Assembly (NCBI GenBank): GCA_012798435.1
Contig: JAAZNF010000051.1
Span: 62,001 to 126,000 of the forward strand
Source: Myxococcales bacterium
GTDB taxonomy: Bacteria; Myxococcota; B64-G9
Length of the DNA: 64,000 bases
Reading direction: 5' to 3'
Part shown: one piece after another, positions 8,714 to 16,733 of the stretch
How the letters are laid out: each line of letters starts with the position of its first letter
Numbering within the stretch: position 1 is the stretch's first letter
Position numbers and translations under genes: made by a program
Notes under the pieces: model-generated
What the model was told of the DNA's origin: nothing
The model's database searches: none
What the model saw: the letters and a program-made list of their open reading frames with translations, nothing else

Positions 8714-9598
8714 ATGGCCGCCCGCGATCACATCGAACGGCTTTTCGCCCACAGTTTTCGCTTTCTCCCCACCAACCTGATCTCGCGAGGCTGGGGCCGC
8801 CTCAGCCACACCGCTTGGTCGAAGAACCTCATTCCGCACTTCGCCCGTGCCTTTCGCATCGACCTCGCCGAGGCGGAGCGGCCAGCGCACGAGTACCCCA
8901 GCCTGGGGGCCTTCTTCACCCGGCGGCTCAAGTCCGGCCTGCGGCCGCTGGATACCCACCCCGCCGCGGTGATCTCCCCGGTGGATGGGAAGGTGGCCCA
9001 GGCGGGCCAGTGCGAGCAGGATCGGCTGCTCCAGATCAAGGGCCGTCAGTATGATCTGTTCGGGTTGCTACGGGACGCCGAGGCCACCCGCCAGTTGGAG
9101 GGCGGGCCGTTCGCCACCCTGTACCTCAGCCCGCAGGACTATCACCGCATCCATGCCCCGCTCGATCTCACCATCCGCGCAGTGGGGTACATGCCCGGCG
9201 TTCTCTATCCGGTGAACGGCCCGGCCGTCCGGTGGGTGAACAACCTGTACTCCAACAACGAGCGGGTCATGGTGTACGCCGAGTCCGCCGCGGGGTTGTG
9301 CGTGCTCACCCTGGTTGGTGCCCACTGCGTGGGGAGCATCCGCCTGAGTTTCACCGACCTGGTGACCAACCGCGCCGGCGTCGGGCCGAAACGCCTGAAT
9401 TTCCCGGACGGTATCCGCGTCTCCAAAGGCGATGAACTTGGCGTCTTTGAAATGGGTTCGACCGTGATCCTGCTCTTTTCCCCTGGCGCCGTCGAATGGG
9501 AGCTTCCCGATCCGGGGCTCACCATCCGCATGGGCCAGAAGATCGGCAGCATTCTGAAACCGATCGCCCGTACGGGCGAGTCAGGAGGACCGTCATGA
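8714..9598 (+). CDS. psd: Phosphatidylserine decarboxylase proenzyme
   Basis: 294 residues, the usual length. The self-cleavage and catalytic elements are visible: Asp in SPVDGKV, His in YHRIHAPLD, and the cleavage motif as MGST in FEMGSTVILLFSPGAVEWE, where Ser becomes the pyruvoyl group. Known role: converts phosphatidylserine to phosphatidylethanolamine at the inner membrane. The open frame extends far upstream to 7907 but that part lies opposite the cyclase gene; the ATG at 8714 follows GAACAAGGC and gives the normal N-terminus. The next gene overlaps its stop (ATGA). Confidence 0.93.
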   Translation: MAARDHIERLFAHSFRFLPTNLISRGWGRLSHTAWSKNLIPHFARAFRIDLAEAERPAHEYPSLGAFFTRRLKSGLRPLDTHPAAVISPVDGKVAQAGQCEQDRLLQIKGRQYDLFGLLRDAEATRQLEGGPFATLYLSPQDYHRIHAPLDLTIRAVGYMPGVLYPVNGPAVRWVNNLYSNNERVMVYAESAAGLCVLTLVGAHCVGSIRLSFTDLVTNRAGVGPKRLNFPDGIRVSKGDELGVFEMGSTVILLFSPGAVEWELPDPGLTIRMGQKIGSILKPIARTGESGGPS

Positions 9599-10200
9599 AG
9601 ATCAAGAAATTTCCCGTGATGGGGTGTGTGCTCTCGCTGCTCGCGTTGTCGGCGCCCGTTCTGGCCCAGGATGGATATGGCTGGGAGACGACGCCATCGG
9701 CGCAGAGCGGCCCGACCGATCGCTTTTACCTGGGCTTCTCTCTGGCCGAGGGAGCCTACTTTTCTTACGACTACTGCGATGGCTGCGACAGCTACATCGC
9801 AGCGCCGCTCGAGTTCGAGGTGACGCTGGGCTTTCGGCTCAACCGCTTCCTGTACCTAGACCTGGCGGCCAACTGGGCCACCGACTACTACGACTACGCC
9901 GGCCACGACTACGTCTCTTACATGGCCGGCGTCCGGCCCGGTATCCGGCTGGTGTTCCCCTTGCTGTTCCACCGCTCGATCTATCTCCGGGCCGCCTTCC
10001 CGCTGTACTTCAACCTCGACGACGCGGACGCCGCCAAGCGGGTGCTGGTGGGGCTGCTGCTCGGCGTCGGCTACGAGATCGTGTGGGGCTCGGTGGGGCT
10101 GTTCGGAGAGGTGGACATCATGCCGTACTTCGTCGAGGTGTTCCCCGGCTACAACGTGATCCCCACCATCGGCCGGCTCGGCGTGTCCTTCCGCTTCTGA
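9595..10200 (+). CDS. Predicted outer-membrane beta-barrel protein
   Basis: 201 residues. Signal peptide MKIKKFPVMGCVLSLLALSA with probable cleavage after PVLAQ. The rest alternates aromatic and small residues in strands (FYLGFSLAEGAYFSYDY, FLYLDLAANWATDYYDY) and ends in GRLGVSFRF, a terminal Phe typical of outer-membrane barrels. A CDGCDSY turn may hold a disulfide or metal. GGAGGACC precedes the ATG, which overlaps the psd stop by 4 bp. The function is unknown. Confidence 0.7.
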   Translation: MKIKKFPVMGCVLSLLALSAPVLAQDGYGWETTPSAQSGPTDRFYLGFSLAEGAYFSYDYCDGCDSYIAAPLEFEVTLGFRLNRFLYLDLAANWATDYYDYAGHDYVSYMAGVRPGIRLVFPLLFHRSIYLRAAFPLYFNLDDADAAKRVLVGLLLGVGYEIVWGSVGLFGEVDIMPYFVEVFPGYNVIPTIGRLGVSFRF

Positions 10201-11760
10201 TCAGAACCTGCCCGTCACCATCACCCCGCCGAAAAAGGGCTCGATCTCGACGGCCAGCGCACCTTGGGTGTTGCTCGTGCCTGGCTTTTTCGTCGGCCGG
10301 AAGATCGTCGGATCCAGGATGAACCCGGTGATCAACACGGCGCCTCCCACGGCGTAGCCAGCGATGGCCACACCCCGCAGCGAGCGCGCGATGTCGCGGT
10401 CGTGTTCGATGGCCGCGACGGTGGTGTGTTTCTCGGCCTGCTGATCCCAGTACACCGCGCCCAGGTGGCAGCCGGCCCCGGCCAGCGCCAGCGCCGCTCC
10501 ACCCATGGCCCAGGTCCACCATTTGCGGTACCAGGGGCGTGCGGCCGAGACCCCAGTGAGTACGCGCGGTGCCGTCGCCGCCGCTGGTCCGGTAACATCG
10601 GTTGGCGGTGAACCCGCCTCCGCCAGCTTGGCCACCTTGAGCCGCCCCTGGGCTCGCCCGGTGGCGAGGAAACGAAGCAGGTCCGCGATGTCCTGTTCAA
10701 GCCGCTCGGGCTCCGACGGGTCGAGCCAGCCCTCGCGCTCGCGCCGGTAGCGACCCATGTCCACCAGCGCCCCGAAGACCTGCTCTCGGCCCTGGACGGG
10801 CTTATTGCCCAGGACAATGAGACGCTGGATGCCGAGCCTGGCCGAGAGCCATGGCCACCACTGGACCGGCAGGTCCTCCATGCCGGCCGGCAGGCGCACC
10901 AGCGGTACGCTGCCGTCGAGGTCCAAAGAACTTTCAAAGGCGAGTTGAAGGCTCACGCGGCACAGCTCAGGACCGACCTCCACCGGCCGGACCACCGTGC
11001 CGGCCTCAGGGTGGGAAACGACGAGCAGGTACGAACCATGCGGAAGCTCGCCGATCCAGGGTGTCTTGCCCAGCGGCGCGCCATCAGCAGACACGGCGGC
11101 GCCGGGCGGCTCGCTGTCCACTGCGATCTTGCCGCGGGGGATGTCGGGCAGCGCTTTCTTGACCTCCTCGAAGCGCTCGATGAAGCGTGGGGCGAAGTCC
11201 TGGGTCGAGAGCACCATTCCGGGCCGGGTCTTGAGCACCCGCAAGAAGGCCTCGCGCGAGCCGTCCTCATCCTTGAGCGCGGCCTTGGCTACGCCCAGCC
11301 ACAGGTATGCCTTCACGAACAGAACCCAACGCCGAGTCGAGTCTGGAAGCCGCAGCAGGCCCTCGAGCACCCGCTGGAAGGCGTTGACCGCTTTCGCGTA
11401 CTCAAACGAGTAGGTGAGGGTGTGGCCCTCGCTGAACAGCGAGTCGATCTGGTCCAGCTCGAGCCGCGGTTCGTTTGGCGTGTCGTGGCGGCCCAGCCGC
11501 TCGCGCAGCTCTCGGCTCGAGAGCCAGCGGAGGTCGTCGAGAACGCGCAATTGCCGCTCGGCTGATTGGAGCAGCTCGCGCAGACCGTGGGCGTCTTGGC
11601 CGGGGCGGAGGATTCCGATGAGTGCCGTAGCCTTGCCGGTATCGTCTCGATCTCTATCCTGAGCCCGGGCGGAAGGCTGGGACAGGGCAAAGACCAGAAG
11701 CGTAAACCCGGCCCAAACAACGGGAGAATCGCCCCTAATGGTAGACATGTGAAGTCTCAT
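10201..11760 (-). CDS. Exported PEGA-domain protein with C-terminal membrane helices
   Basis: About 519 residues from the ATG at 11760; an internal ATG at 11748 is also possible. A signal peptide ends near SQPSARAQ. The middle has helical, TPR-like sequence. A PEGA repeat follows (GKIAVDSEPPGAAVSADGAPLGKTPW), then a low-complexity linker and two hydrophobic helices near the C-terminus (WTWAMGGAALALAGAGCHLG and GVAIAGYAVGGAVLITGFIL). PEGA domains are surface or periplasmic beta modules of unclear role. It is the last gene of a minus-strand unit with 13341-14435 and 11765-13324, only 4 bp downstream of the latter, so probably part of one envelope assembly. Confidence 0.75.
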   Translation of the reverse strand: MRLHMSTIRGDSPVVWAGFTLLVFALSQPSARAQDRDRDDTGKATALIGILRPGQDAHGLRELLQSAERQLRVLDDLRWLSSRELRERLGRHDTPNEPRLELDQIDSLFSEGHTLTYSFEYAKAVNAFQRVLEGLLRLPDSTRRWVLFVKAYLWLGVAKAALKDEDGSREAFLRVLKTRPGMVLSTQDFAPRFIERFEEVKKALPDIPRGKIAVDSEPPGAAVSADGAPLGKTPWIGELPHGSYLLVVSHPEAGTVVRPVEVGPELCRVSLQLAFESSLDLDGSVPLVRLPAGMEDLPVQWWPWLSARLGIQRLIVLGNKPVQGREQVFGALVDMGRYRREREGWLDPSEPERLEQDIADLLRFLATGRAQGRLKVAKLAEAGSPPTDVTGPAAATAPRVLTGVSAARPWYRKWWTWAMGGAALALAGAGCHLGAVYWDQQAEKHTTVAAIEHDRDIARSLRGVAIAGYAVGGAVLITGFILDPTIFRPTKKPGTSNTQGALAVEIEPFFGGVMVTGRF

Positions 11761-11764
11761 GGCC

Positions 11765-13324
11765 TCAACCCTGGCAGGGGGTGTCCTTGCTGTTCTGACC
11801 GCAAGGCTTCGGGCAACAGCCGATGTCTGGGTTCTCCTCGGGGCCGCCGCTGCCGCCCGCGTTCCCATCGCAGCAATACCTTCCCACCGGGCAGACGCTG
11901 GAATGGTAGTCCGGGCAAACGCAGCGGTTCTGCGGCCCGCAGGCGGTGGCGCCGGAGGGCTTGGGGCAGTCGCCGTCGCTCTGGCAGGCGCAGGCCCCGC
12001 TCTGGCAGTCCCCGGCCGCGCACGCCGCGCCACACACGCCGCAGTTCTGGGCGTTGGCGGCGCTCGCGGTGCACACGTTGGCGCAGCAGATGTCGGCCCC
12101 GTCGCAACCCAGACTGGTTCCACTGGCCGTGTCCTTGCGGCAGCCGCAGGTATGGTCGTAAGGATGGGCGTTGTCCAGCGTGAGGCACAGATGGCCGGCG
12201 CTGGCGGCGGCGCAGTCCGTGTCGCAGGCGCCGCAGTGGGCGTCCTGGTTGAGCCAGGTATCGCACCCGTCGCTACGGTCACCGTTGCAGTCCCCGAAGT
12301 CCGGCTGACAGGAGGTGTAGTCGCAAACGAAGCCGGTTCCGGTGTCGCGGCACTGCCGCTGCGACGCCGAGACGTGAGAGAGTTGGGTATTGCAGTCCAG
12401 GGCGCACTCGCCGCAGTTGCTCAGCGTGACGGCCAACTCACAACCGTCGTCGCGTCGCCCGTTGCAGTCGAGAAAGCCATGATCGCAATCCCCGCCGTAG
12501 TCGCAGCTCGCCGCGTTGCAGAAGATCTCGGCCGTCTGGACGTGGGCCACCCGCAGGGCGCAGTCGTTGCCGCAGCCGCCGCAGTTCTTCGTGTCGCTAC
12601 TGATCTCGCGGCATTCTCCGCTGCAGCAGTTGCGCCCGTCGGAACAGGGAGAGCCACCGCCGCAGGCGCACAGGCCCGCGATGCAGCCGTCGGAGAGCAC
12701 CGTGTCGCAAGCTGCGCAGGCCGGCCCGCAGTGGCGCCGGTCCGAAGATAAATCGGCGCCCGGCATGCACTCGCCCATGACGCCGTTCTGGCAGGTGCGC
12801 GAACCCTGGTGGCAGGCGCCGTCGCCTCCGGGGACATAGCACAGCTCCACGTCGCCGTCGCGACACGGGGTGAACGACAGGGTGAAGGCGCGGCTGGCCT
12901 TCTCGCCGCCGTCGAAGCCGTCGTCGGCGACCTCGACGGTGATGGCGGCGCCGGAAACCGGCTGAGACACGGTGCCGGTGATCCGACCGCTCTCGCTGAT
13001 AGTCAGGGCGGCCAGCGATGGATCACGATCCTTGATGGAGAAGCGGTAGGGCGGCAGGCCGCCGGCCGCCTCCACCTGCTGGTTGTAGCCAAAACCCACC
13101 CGGCCATCCGGCAACGTCTCGGTGGTGATGCGCAGTTCCTCGGCCGAGAGGCAGCGTTGGTCCTTGGTGCAGCGCTGGCCAGTGGGGCAGGGGTGCGCCT
13201 GGTCGCACAGCGTCGGGCCGCCGTCGCCATCGTCCGTGCCGGCATCACCGCCACCACCTCCGCCGCCGCAGGCGGCGAACCCCATCGCCAGGACAGGAAG
13301 AAGCGCAAAGGAGAAATGTCTCAT
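11765..13324 (-). CDS. Cysteine-rich lipoprotein with MopE-like repeats
   Basis: 519 residues. The lipoprotein signal MRHFSFALLPVLAMGFAAC is followed by a Gly run and an Asp/Gly-rich stalk. Residues about 60-150 include a probable Ig-like/cadherin-type segment (LPPYRFSIKDRDPSLAALTI, then SGRITGTVSQPVSG), as in putative-Ig proteins. The rest holds many NCGxCGxxC units (for example DTKNCGGCGNDCA, AQNCGVCGAACA) like those of MopE and related surface proteins, known for metal binding in a few members. Likely displayed on the cell surface. It lies between two PEGA-domain genes on the same strand. Confidence 0.8.
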   Translation of the reverse strand: MRHFSFALLPVLAMGFAACGGGGGGGDAGTDDGDGGPTLCDQAHPCPTGQRCTKDQRCLSAEELRITTETLPDGRVGFGYNQQVEAAGGLPPYRFSIKDRDPSLAALTISESGRITGTVSQPVSGAAITVEVADDGFDGGEKASRAFTLSFTPCRDGDVELCYVPGGDGACHQGSRTCQNGVMGECMPGADLSSDRRHCGPACAACDTVLSDGCIAGLCACGGGSPCSDGRNCCSGECREISSDTKNCGGCGNDCALRVAHVQTAEIFCNAASCDYGGDCDHGFLDCNGRRDDGCELAVTLSNCGECALDCNTQLSHVSASQRQCRDTGTGFVCDYTSCQPDFGDCNGDRSDGCDTWLNQDAHCGACDTDCAAASAGHLCLTLDNAHPYDHTCGCRKDTASGTSLGCDGADICCANVCTASAANAQNCGVCGAACAAGDCQSGACACQSDGDCPKPSGATACGPQNRCVCPDYHSSVCPVGRYCCDGNAGGSGGPEENPDIGCCPKPCGQNSKDTPCQG

Positions 13325-13340
13325 CGCCTTGTCCCGCGTT

Positions 13341-14435
13341 TCAGAAGCGCAGCGTGGCCAGGAAACCGAATCCGTCCGGGAGCCGCTGGAACGCCACGTC
13401 GATCTTCTGCCTCTCGGCGGGCTTCTCCTCGTCCGGGCGGGTGGCCAGATCGAGGACCAGCAGCACCCCGGCCGCCACCAGCCCGGCGGCGCCGAGCCCG
13501 TAGCCGATGTAGGCGGTCAGGTACTCACGGTCGGCCTTGTCCTGGTAGGGACGCCAGTACTTCTCGGCGTAGCCGTTCTTCTTGTAGAGGTCTGCGGAGT
13601 CCTGCTGCTTGTTGGCGTCGAGGTGCATGGCTACTCCGAGCACCAGGCCCGCCACGCCGACCCCGGTGGCGGTCCAGAACCCCCAGTTGCGCCAGAACGG
13701 TGTCTGGCGCGCCGACACCAAAGTGGGTAGCTCTGGCAGCAGCGCCACCACCGTCCGGGCAGCGTTCACCGGGATGTCCACCTCGCGCGAGAAGGTCTGG
13801 TGGCCCTCTTTTCGCACTTCCAGCGTGCGGATCCCCGCGGGCAGGCCGGACAGGGGGCCGATGAGCGGCGTCACCCCGACCTTGCGCCCGTCCACCAGCA
13901 CCTCGGCGCCCGGCACCTGGCAGGTGAGGTCGATGCCGCCGACGAACTTCTCCGGCTCGAACATGGCCAGGTCGAGCCCGGTGAGCTGCTCCGGCGTGGG
14001 GAGGCCGGCCAACGCGATGCGCGCGGAAAAGGCCACGGTCTTCTTCTGCCGGTCCACCAGCAGGAGCTCCAGCCGGGAGCGGCCCTGGACGATGGCCAGG
14101 TTGCCGGTGATGACCCACGGCACGCCCGCCGCCTCGCCCAGGCCCGCCAGGCACCCGGCTCCGGTGCCGCAGCGCAGGAACTTCTCGTTGCCCTCTACCA
14201 TGAGCAGCGAGTCCATCACCACGACGTCCATGAGGAGCTTGCCACGCTTCTCGACGAAGAAGGTGCGCAGCGAGCGCTCGACCGTCTGGGCCTGCTCCGG
14301 GGTGGCCCCCTCGATGGGGGTGAGGTGCCAGAAGATGTAGCGCGCCGAGGTGGCCGGCACCTCCTGCGCCGCGGTCGGGGTGGTCAGAAGGAACTCGAGG
14401 GCAAAGGCCCAAAGCACAACCCGTTGGATCGTCAT
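13341..14435 (-). CDS. Exported PEGA-domain protein
   Basis: 364 residues. The signal peptide is MTIQRVVLWAFALEFLLTTPTAAQ. A domain of about 150 residues with alternating strands (VVVMDSLLMVEG, PWVITGNLAIVQGRSRLELLLVD) resembles the fold of periplasmic proteins that precede PEGA repeats. The PEGA segment is LTCQVPGAEVLVDGRKVGVTP, and two hydrophobic helices follow near residues 255-320. It is the first gene of a three-gene minus-strand unit. The spacing and matching architecture with 10201-11760 suggest the two PEGA proteins are paralogous partners. Confidence 0.75.
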   Translation of the reverse strand: MTIQRVVLWAFALEFLLTTPTAAQEVPATSARYIFWHLTPIEGATPEQAQTVERSLRTFFVEKRGKLLMDVVVMDSLLMVEGNEKFLRCGTGAGCLAGLGEAAGVPWVITGNLAIVQGRSRLELLLVDRQKKTVAFSARIALAGLPTPEQLTGLDLAMFEPEKFVGGIDLTCQVPGAEVLVDGRKVGVTPLIGPLSGLPAGIRTLEVRKEGHQTFSREVDIPVNAARTVVALLPELPTLVSARQTPFWRNWGFWTATGVGVAGLVLGVAMHLDANKQQDSADLYKKNGYAEKYWRPYQDKADREYLTAYIGYGLGAAGLVAAGVLLVLDLATRPDEEKPAERQKIDVAFQRLPDGFGFLATLRF

Positions 14436-14751
14436 CGTGGATTTCCTCCCCCGTGGCTTCTAGCCCAGCACAGAGAGCATGTCAACAACCCGGCCGAACG
14501 CCGCATCTATCTGCATGGATGGAGGAAAAATCCGCTGAATCCAGCAATAGAGCTTTACTAAAAACCAAATAAAAAAATCGCTAGTATTGGAGGGAATAGG
14601 GCGAAGGTGGGAGGCCAAACCCGAGTTTTTCACCCACAGGGAGCAACACTCGGTTTCTTCCTTCGTTTTTTGCATTCAGCAGGTCTTGTTTCAGGCTTCT
14701 CCATGGTAGCAGGTGTTTTTTATGGGTCTTCTCCCGGAAGGGATTTTGCGG
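14436..14751. other. 316-bp AT-richer spacer without a convincing gene
   Basis: Base composition falls well below that of the flanking genes, with runs such as AAAAACCAAATAAAAAAATC. An inverted repeat (CCGAGT at 14621-14626 with ACTCGG at 14648-14653) is followed by a T-rich stretch, possibly a weak terminator. The promoter of the PEGA unit should lie at its left end, but no -35/-10 pair is convincing. Short open frames here look random. Confidence 0.5.
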
Positions 14752-15072
14752 TCAGTCTTCTACCGGTTCCGGGGCGCATAAAAAGCAGCACTTGCGGAAC
14801 ACGTCGGGGAGCTCCCGGCGGCAGGCGTGCGCCGCGCCCGCCTCAGGGCGGCACTCGGACTGGCAGCGGTGCATGGTGGAGGTGAAGCACGGCCGCATCG
14901 GGCCGGACTGGATGCGGTTCCAGCAGCTCACATAACAGCTCCTCGCCTTGGCGGCGATGGCCTGGCAGTCGTAGGCCAGGGCAGGATTCAGGGACAGCAA
15001 GAGCACCGTGCCGAATACGACGGCCACGAGGGCGCACGCCCCGAGGATGAGGAACAAGCGTCTCGGCTTCAT
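14752..15072 (-). CDS. Small cysteine-rich exported protein
   Basis: 106 residues. MKPRRLFLILGACALVAVVF forms a signal peptide or anchor with probable cleavage after NPALA. The mature 75 residues hold ten cysteines, in patterns such as CYVSCW, CQSEC and a C-terminal KCCFLCAPEP, which fits a disulfide-stabilised periplasmic or secreted protein. The ATG at 15072 is set by AAGGAGGCCGCC just upstream; an in-frame start at 15138 lacks this. I recognise no family. It stands alone, divergent from rtcB. Confidence 0.65.
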   Translation of the reverse strand: MKPRRLFLILGACALVAVVFGTVLLLSLNPALAYDCQAIAAKARSCYVSCWNRIQSGPMRPCFTSTMHRCQSECRPEAGAAHACRRELPDVFRKCCFLCAPEPVED

Positions 15073-15203
15073 GGCGGCCTCCTTGTCAATTCCAGGATGG
15101 CCCATCATTTCCGCGACGGAGTCGGTCAAGTGTCGCATGATCGGTCAGGTGACGGAGAAGACGACGATTTGCCCCGGCGCGTTCTCTCTGCCATGATCGC
15201 GTC

Positions 15204-16667
15204 GTGCGCGCCGTCCGCCCCATCCGTAAGGACCCTTTCCGTCTGGTGATCCCGCGCTCCGGCGCCATGCGGGTCGAGGCCGAGGTGTACCTGGGCGAGG
15301 GGGTGCCGGTGGAAGCGGAGTCGCTCTCTCAACTCGCCGACGCCGCCTCGCTGCCGGGCGTGGCGCAGGTTCTCGCCACGCCCGACATCCACGTGGGCTT
15401 CGGTGTACCCATCGGGGCGGTGGTGGCGGCCGAGGACTTCGTGTCGCCGGCGGCGGTGGGCTACGACATCAACTGCGGCATGCGCTTGCTCACCACCCCG
15501 CTCGCCGCGCGCGAGGTGGATGTGCGGCCGCTCGCCGAGGCCATGCGCCGCGCCGTGCCGTTGGGAGAAGGAAAGACCAACCTGGTGCTCTCCGAGCGGG
15601 CGCTGCGGCGCACCTTGGCCGAGGGCGTCACCGGCCTGCTCGAGGTGTGGCGCGCCGACCGAGGAGCGGTGGAGAACGCAGGCGCCATCCTGGACGACGA
15701 TCTCGAGTGGGAACAACTCGCGCTTTCCCGCATCGAGCGCCAGGGCAGCCTGCCGGGGGACCCGGACGCCCTGCCGCCGCGAGCGCTCTCGCGCGGCGCA
15801 CCCCAGCTCGGCACCCTGGGGGGCGGCAACCACTTCATCGAGTTCCAGCGCGTGGATCGGGTGTACGCGCCGGCCGTGGCCGAGCGGCTGGGGATATGCC
15901 AGGGCCAGCTGGTGGTCATGATCCACTCGGGCTCGCGGGGCCTGGGTCACGAGGTGGGCGGGCACTTCATGCAGGCGGCGCGCCGCTACGACCAGGACAA
16001 GAACATCCCCGTGCCCTCGCCGCAGCTCGCCATCCTGCCGCTGGAGGGCGGGCTCGCCAAGAGCTACCTCGGCGCCATGAACGCCGCCGCCAACTACGCC
16101 TTCGCCAACCGCTCGGCCATGGCCATGCTGGCGCGCGCGGTGCTGCGCCGCCGTTTTCCGGGCATCGAGCTTCGCACCGTGTACGACGTGGCCCACAACC
16201 TGGCCGCCATCGAGGAGCACCGCGGGCGGCGCCTGGTGATCCACCGCAAGGGTGCGACCCGGGCCTTCCCCGCCGAGCGCATGCAGGGCACGCCATTTTC
16301 CGAGCTGGGCCAGCCGGTGCTCATCCCCGGCTCCATGGGCACCGCCTCTTACCTGCTGCGCGGCGTCCCCGAGGGCGCGGCGGCGCTCTTTTCCACCAAC
16401 CACGGGGCGGGCCGCGTGATGTCGCGAACCGCGGCCGCGGGCAAGGGGAGGGGAAAGCGCCGGCGGGGCGGCGGGGGGCTCATCTCGGACGAGGCCTTTC
16501 GCGAGAGCATGGCCGGGGTGTGCCTGCTGTGCGAGGACGCGCGCTCCATCAAGGAGGAGGCCCCGGCGGCCTACAAGGACATCGACCGGGTGATCGAGAC
16601 GGTGTGCGGCGCCCGCCTGGCCGAGATGGTGGCGCGCTTCGTGCCCCTGGCGGTGCTGAAAGGTTGA
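15204..16667 (+). CDS. rtcB: RtcB-family RNA ligase
   Basis: 487 residues. The metal-binding and guanylylation landmarks are present: ATPDIHVGFGVPIG, VGYDINCGMRLL (metal Asp and Cys), GGGNHFIEF, MIHSGSRGLGHEVG, and HNLAAIEEH near the C-terminus. RtcB joins RNA 2',3'-cyclic phosphate or 3'-phosphate to 5'-OH ends using GTP and Mn2+, in tRNA splicing or RNA repair. I kept the GTG at 15204 because the segment before the later ATG (15267) matches the conserved N-terminal strand. No archease or rtcA gene lies beside it. A weak promoter for the next gene may start inside its end. Confidence 0.9.
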   Translation: MRAVRPIRKDPFRLVIPRSGAMRVEAEVYLGEGVPVEAESLSQLADAASLPGVAQVLATPDIHVGFGVPIGAVVAAEDFVSPAAVGYDINCGMRLLTTPLAAREVDVRPLAEAMRRAVPLGEGKTNLVLSERALRRTLAEGVTGLLEVWRADRGAVENAGAILDDDLEWEQLALSRIERQGSLPGDPDALPPRALSRGAPQLGTLGGGNHFIEFQRVDRVYAPAVAERLGICQGQLVVMIHSGSRGLGHEVGGHFMQAARRYDQDKNIPVPSPQLAILPLEGGLAKSYLGAMNAAANYAFANRSAMAMLARAVLRRRFPGIELRTVYDVAHNLAAIEEHRGRRLVIHRKGATRAFPAERMQGTPFSELGQPVLIPGSMGTASYLLRGVPEGAAALFSTNHGAGRVMSRTAAAGKGRGKRRRGGGGLISDEAFRESMAGVCLLCEDARSIKEEAPAAYKDIDRVIETVCGARLAEMVARFVPLAVLKG

Positions 16668-16733
16668 CCCTCGCGCCGCCGGTCTGGTACTTTCTAGCGC
16701 CGGGACGACCAAAACCGATCCACGGAGGAAATC

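Noticed and set aside
11761-12282. Upstream extension of the PEGA gene
   Set aside because: It lies within the lipoprotein gene on the same strand in another frame and is Ala/Thr/Arg-rich noise; the signal peptide sets the start.
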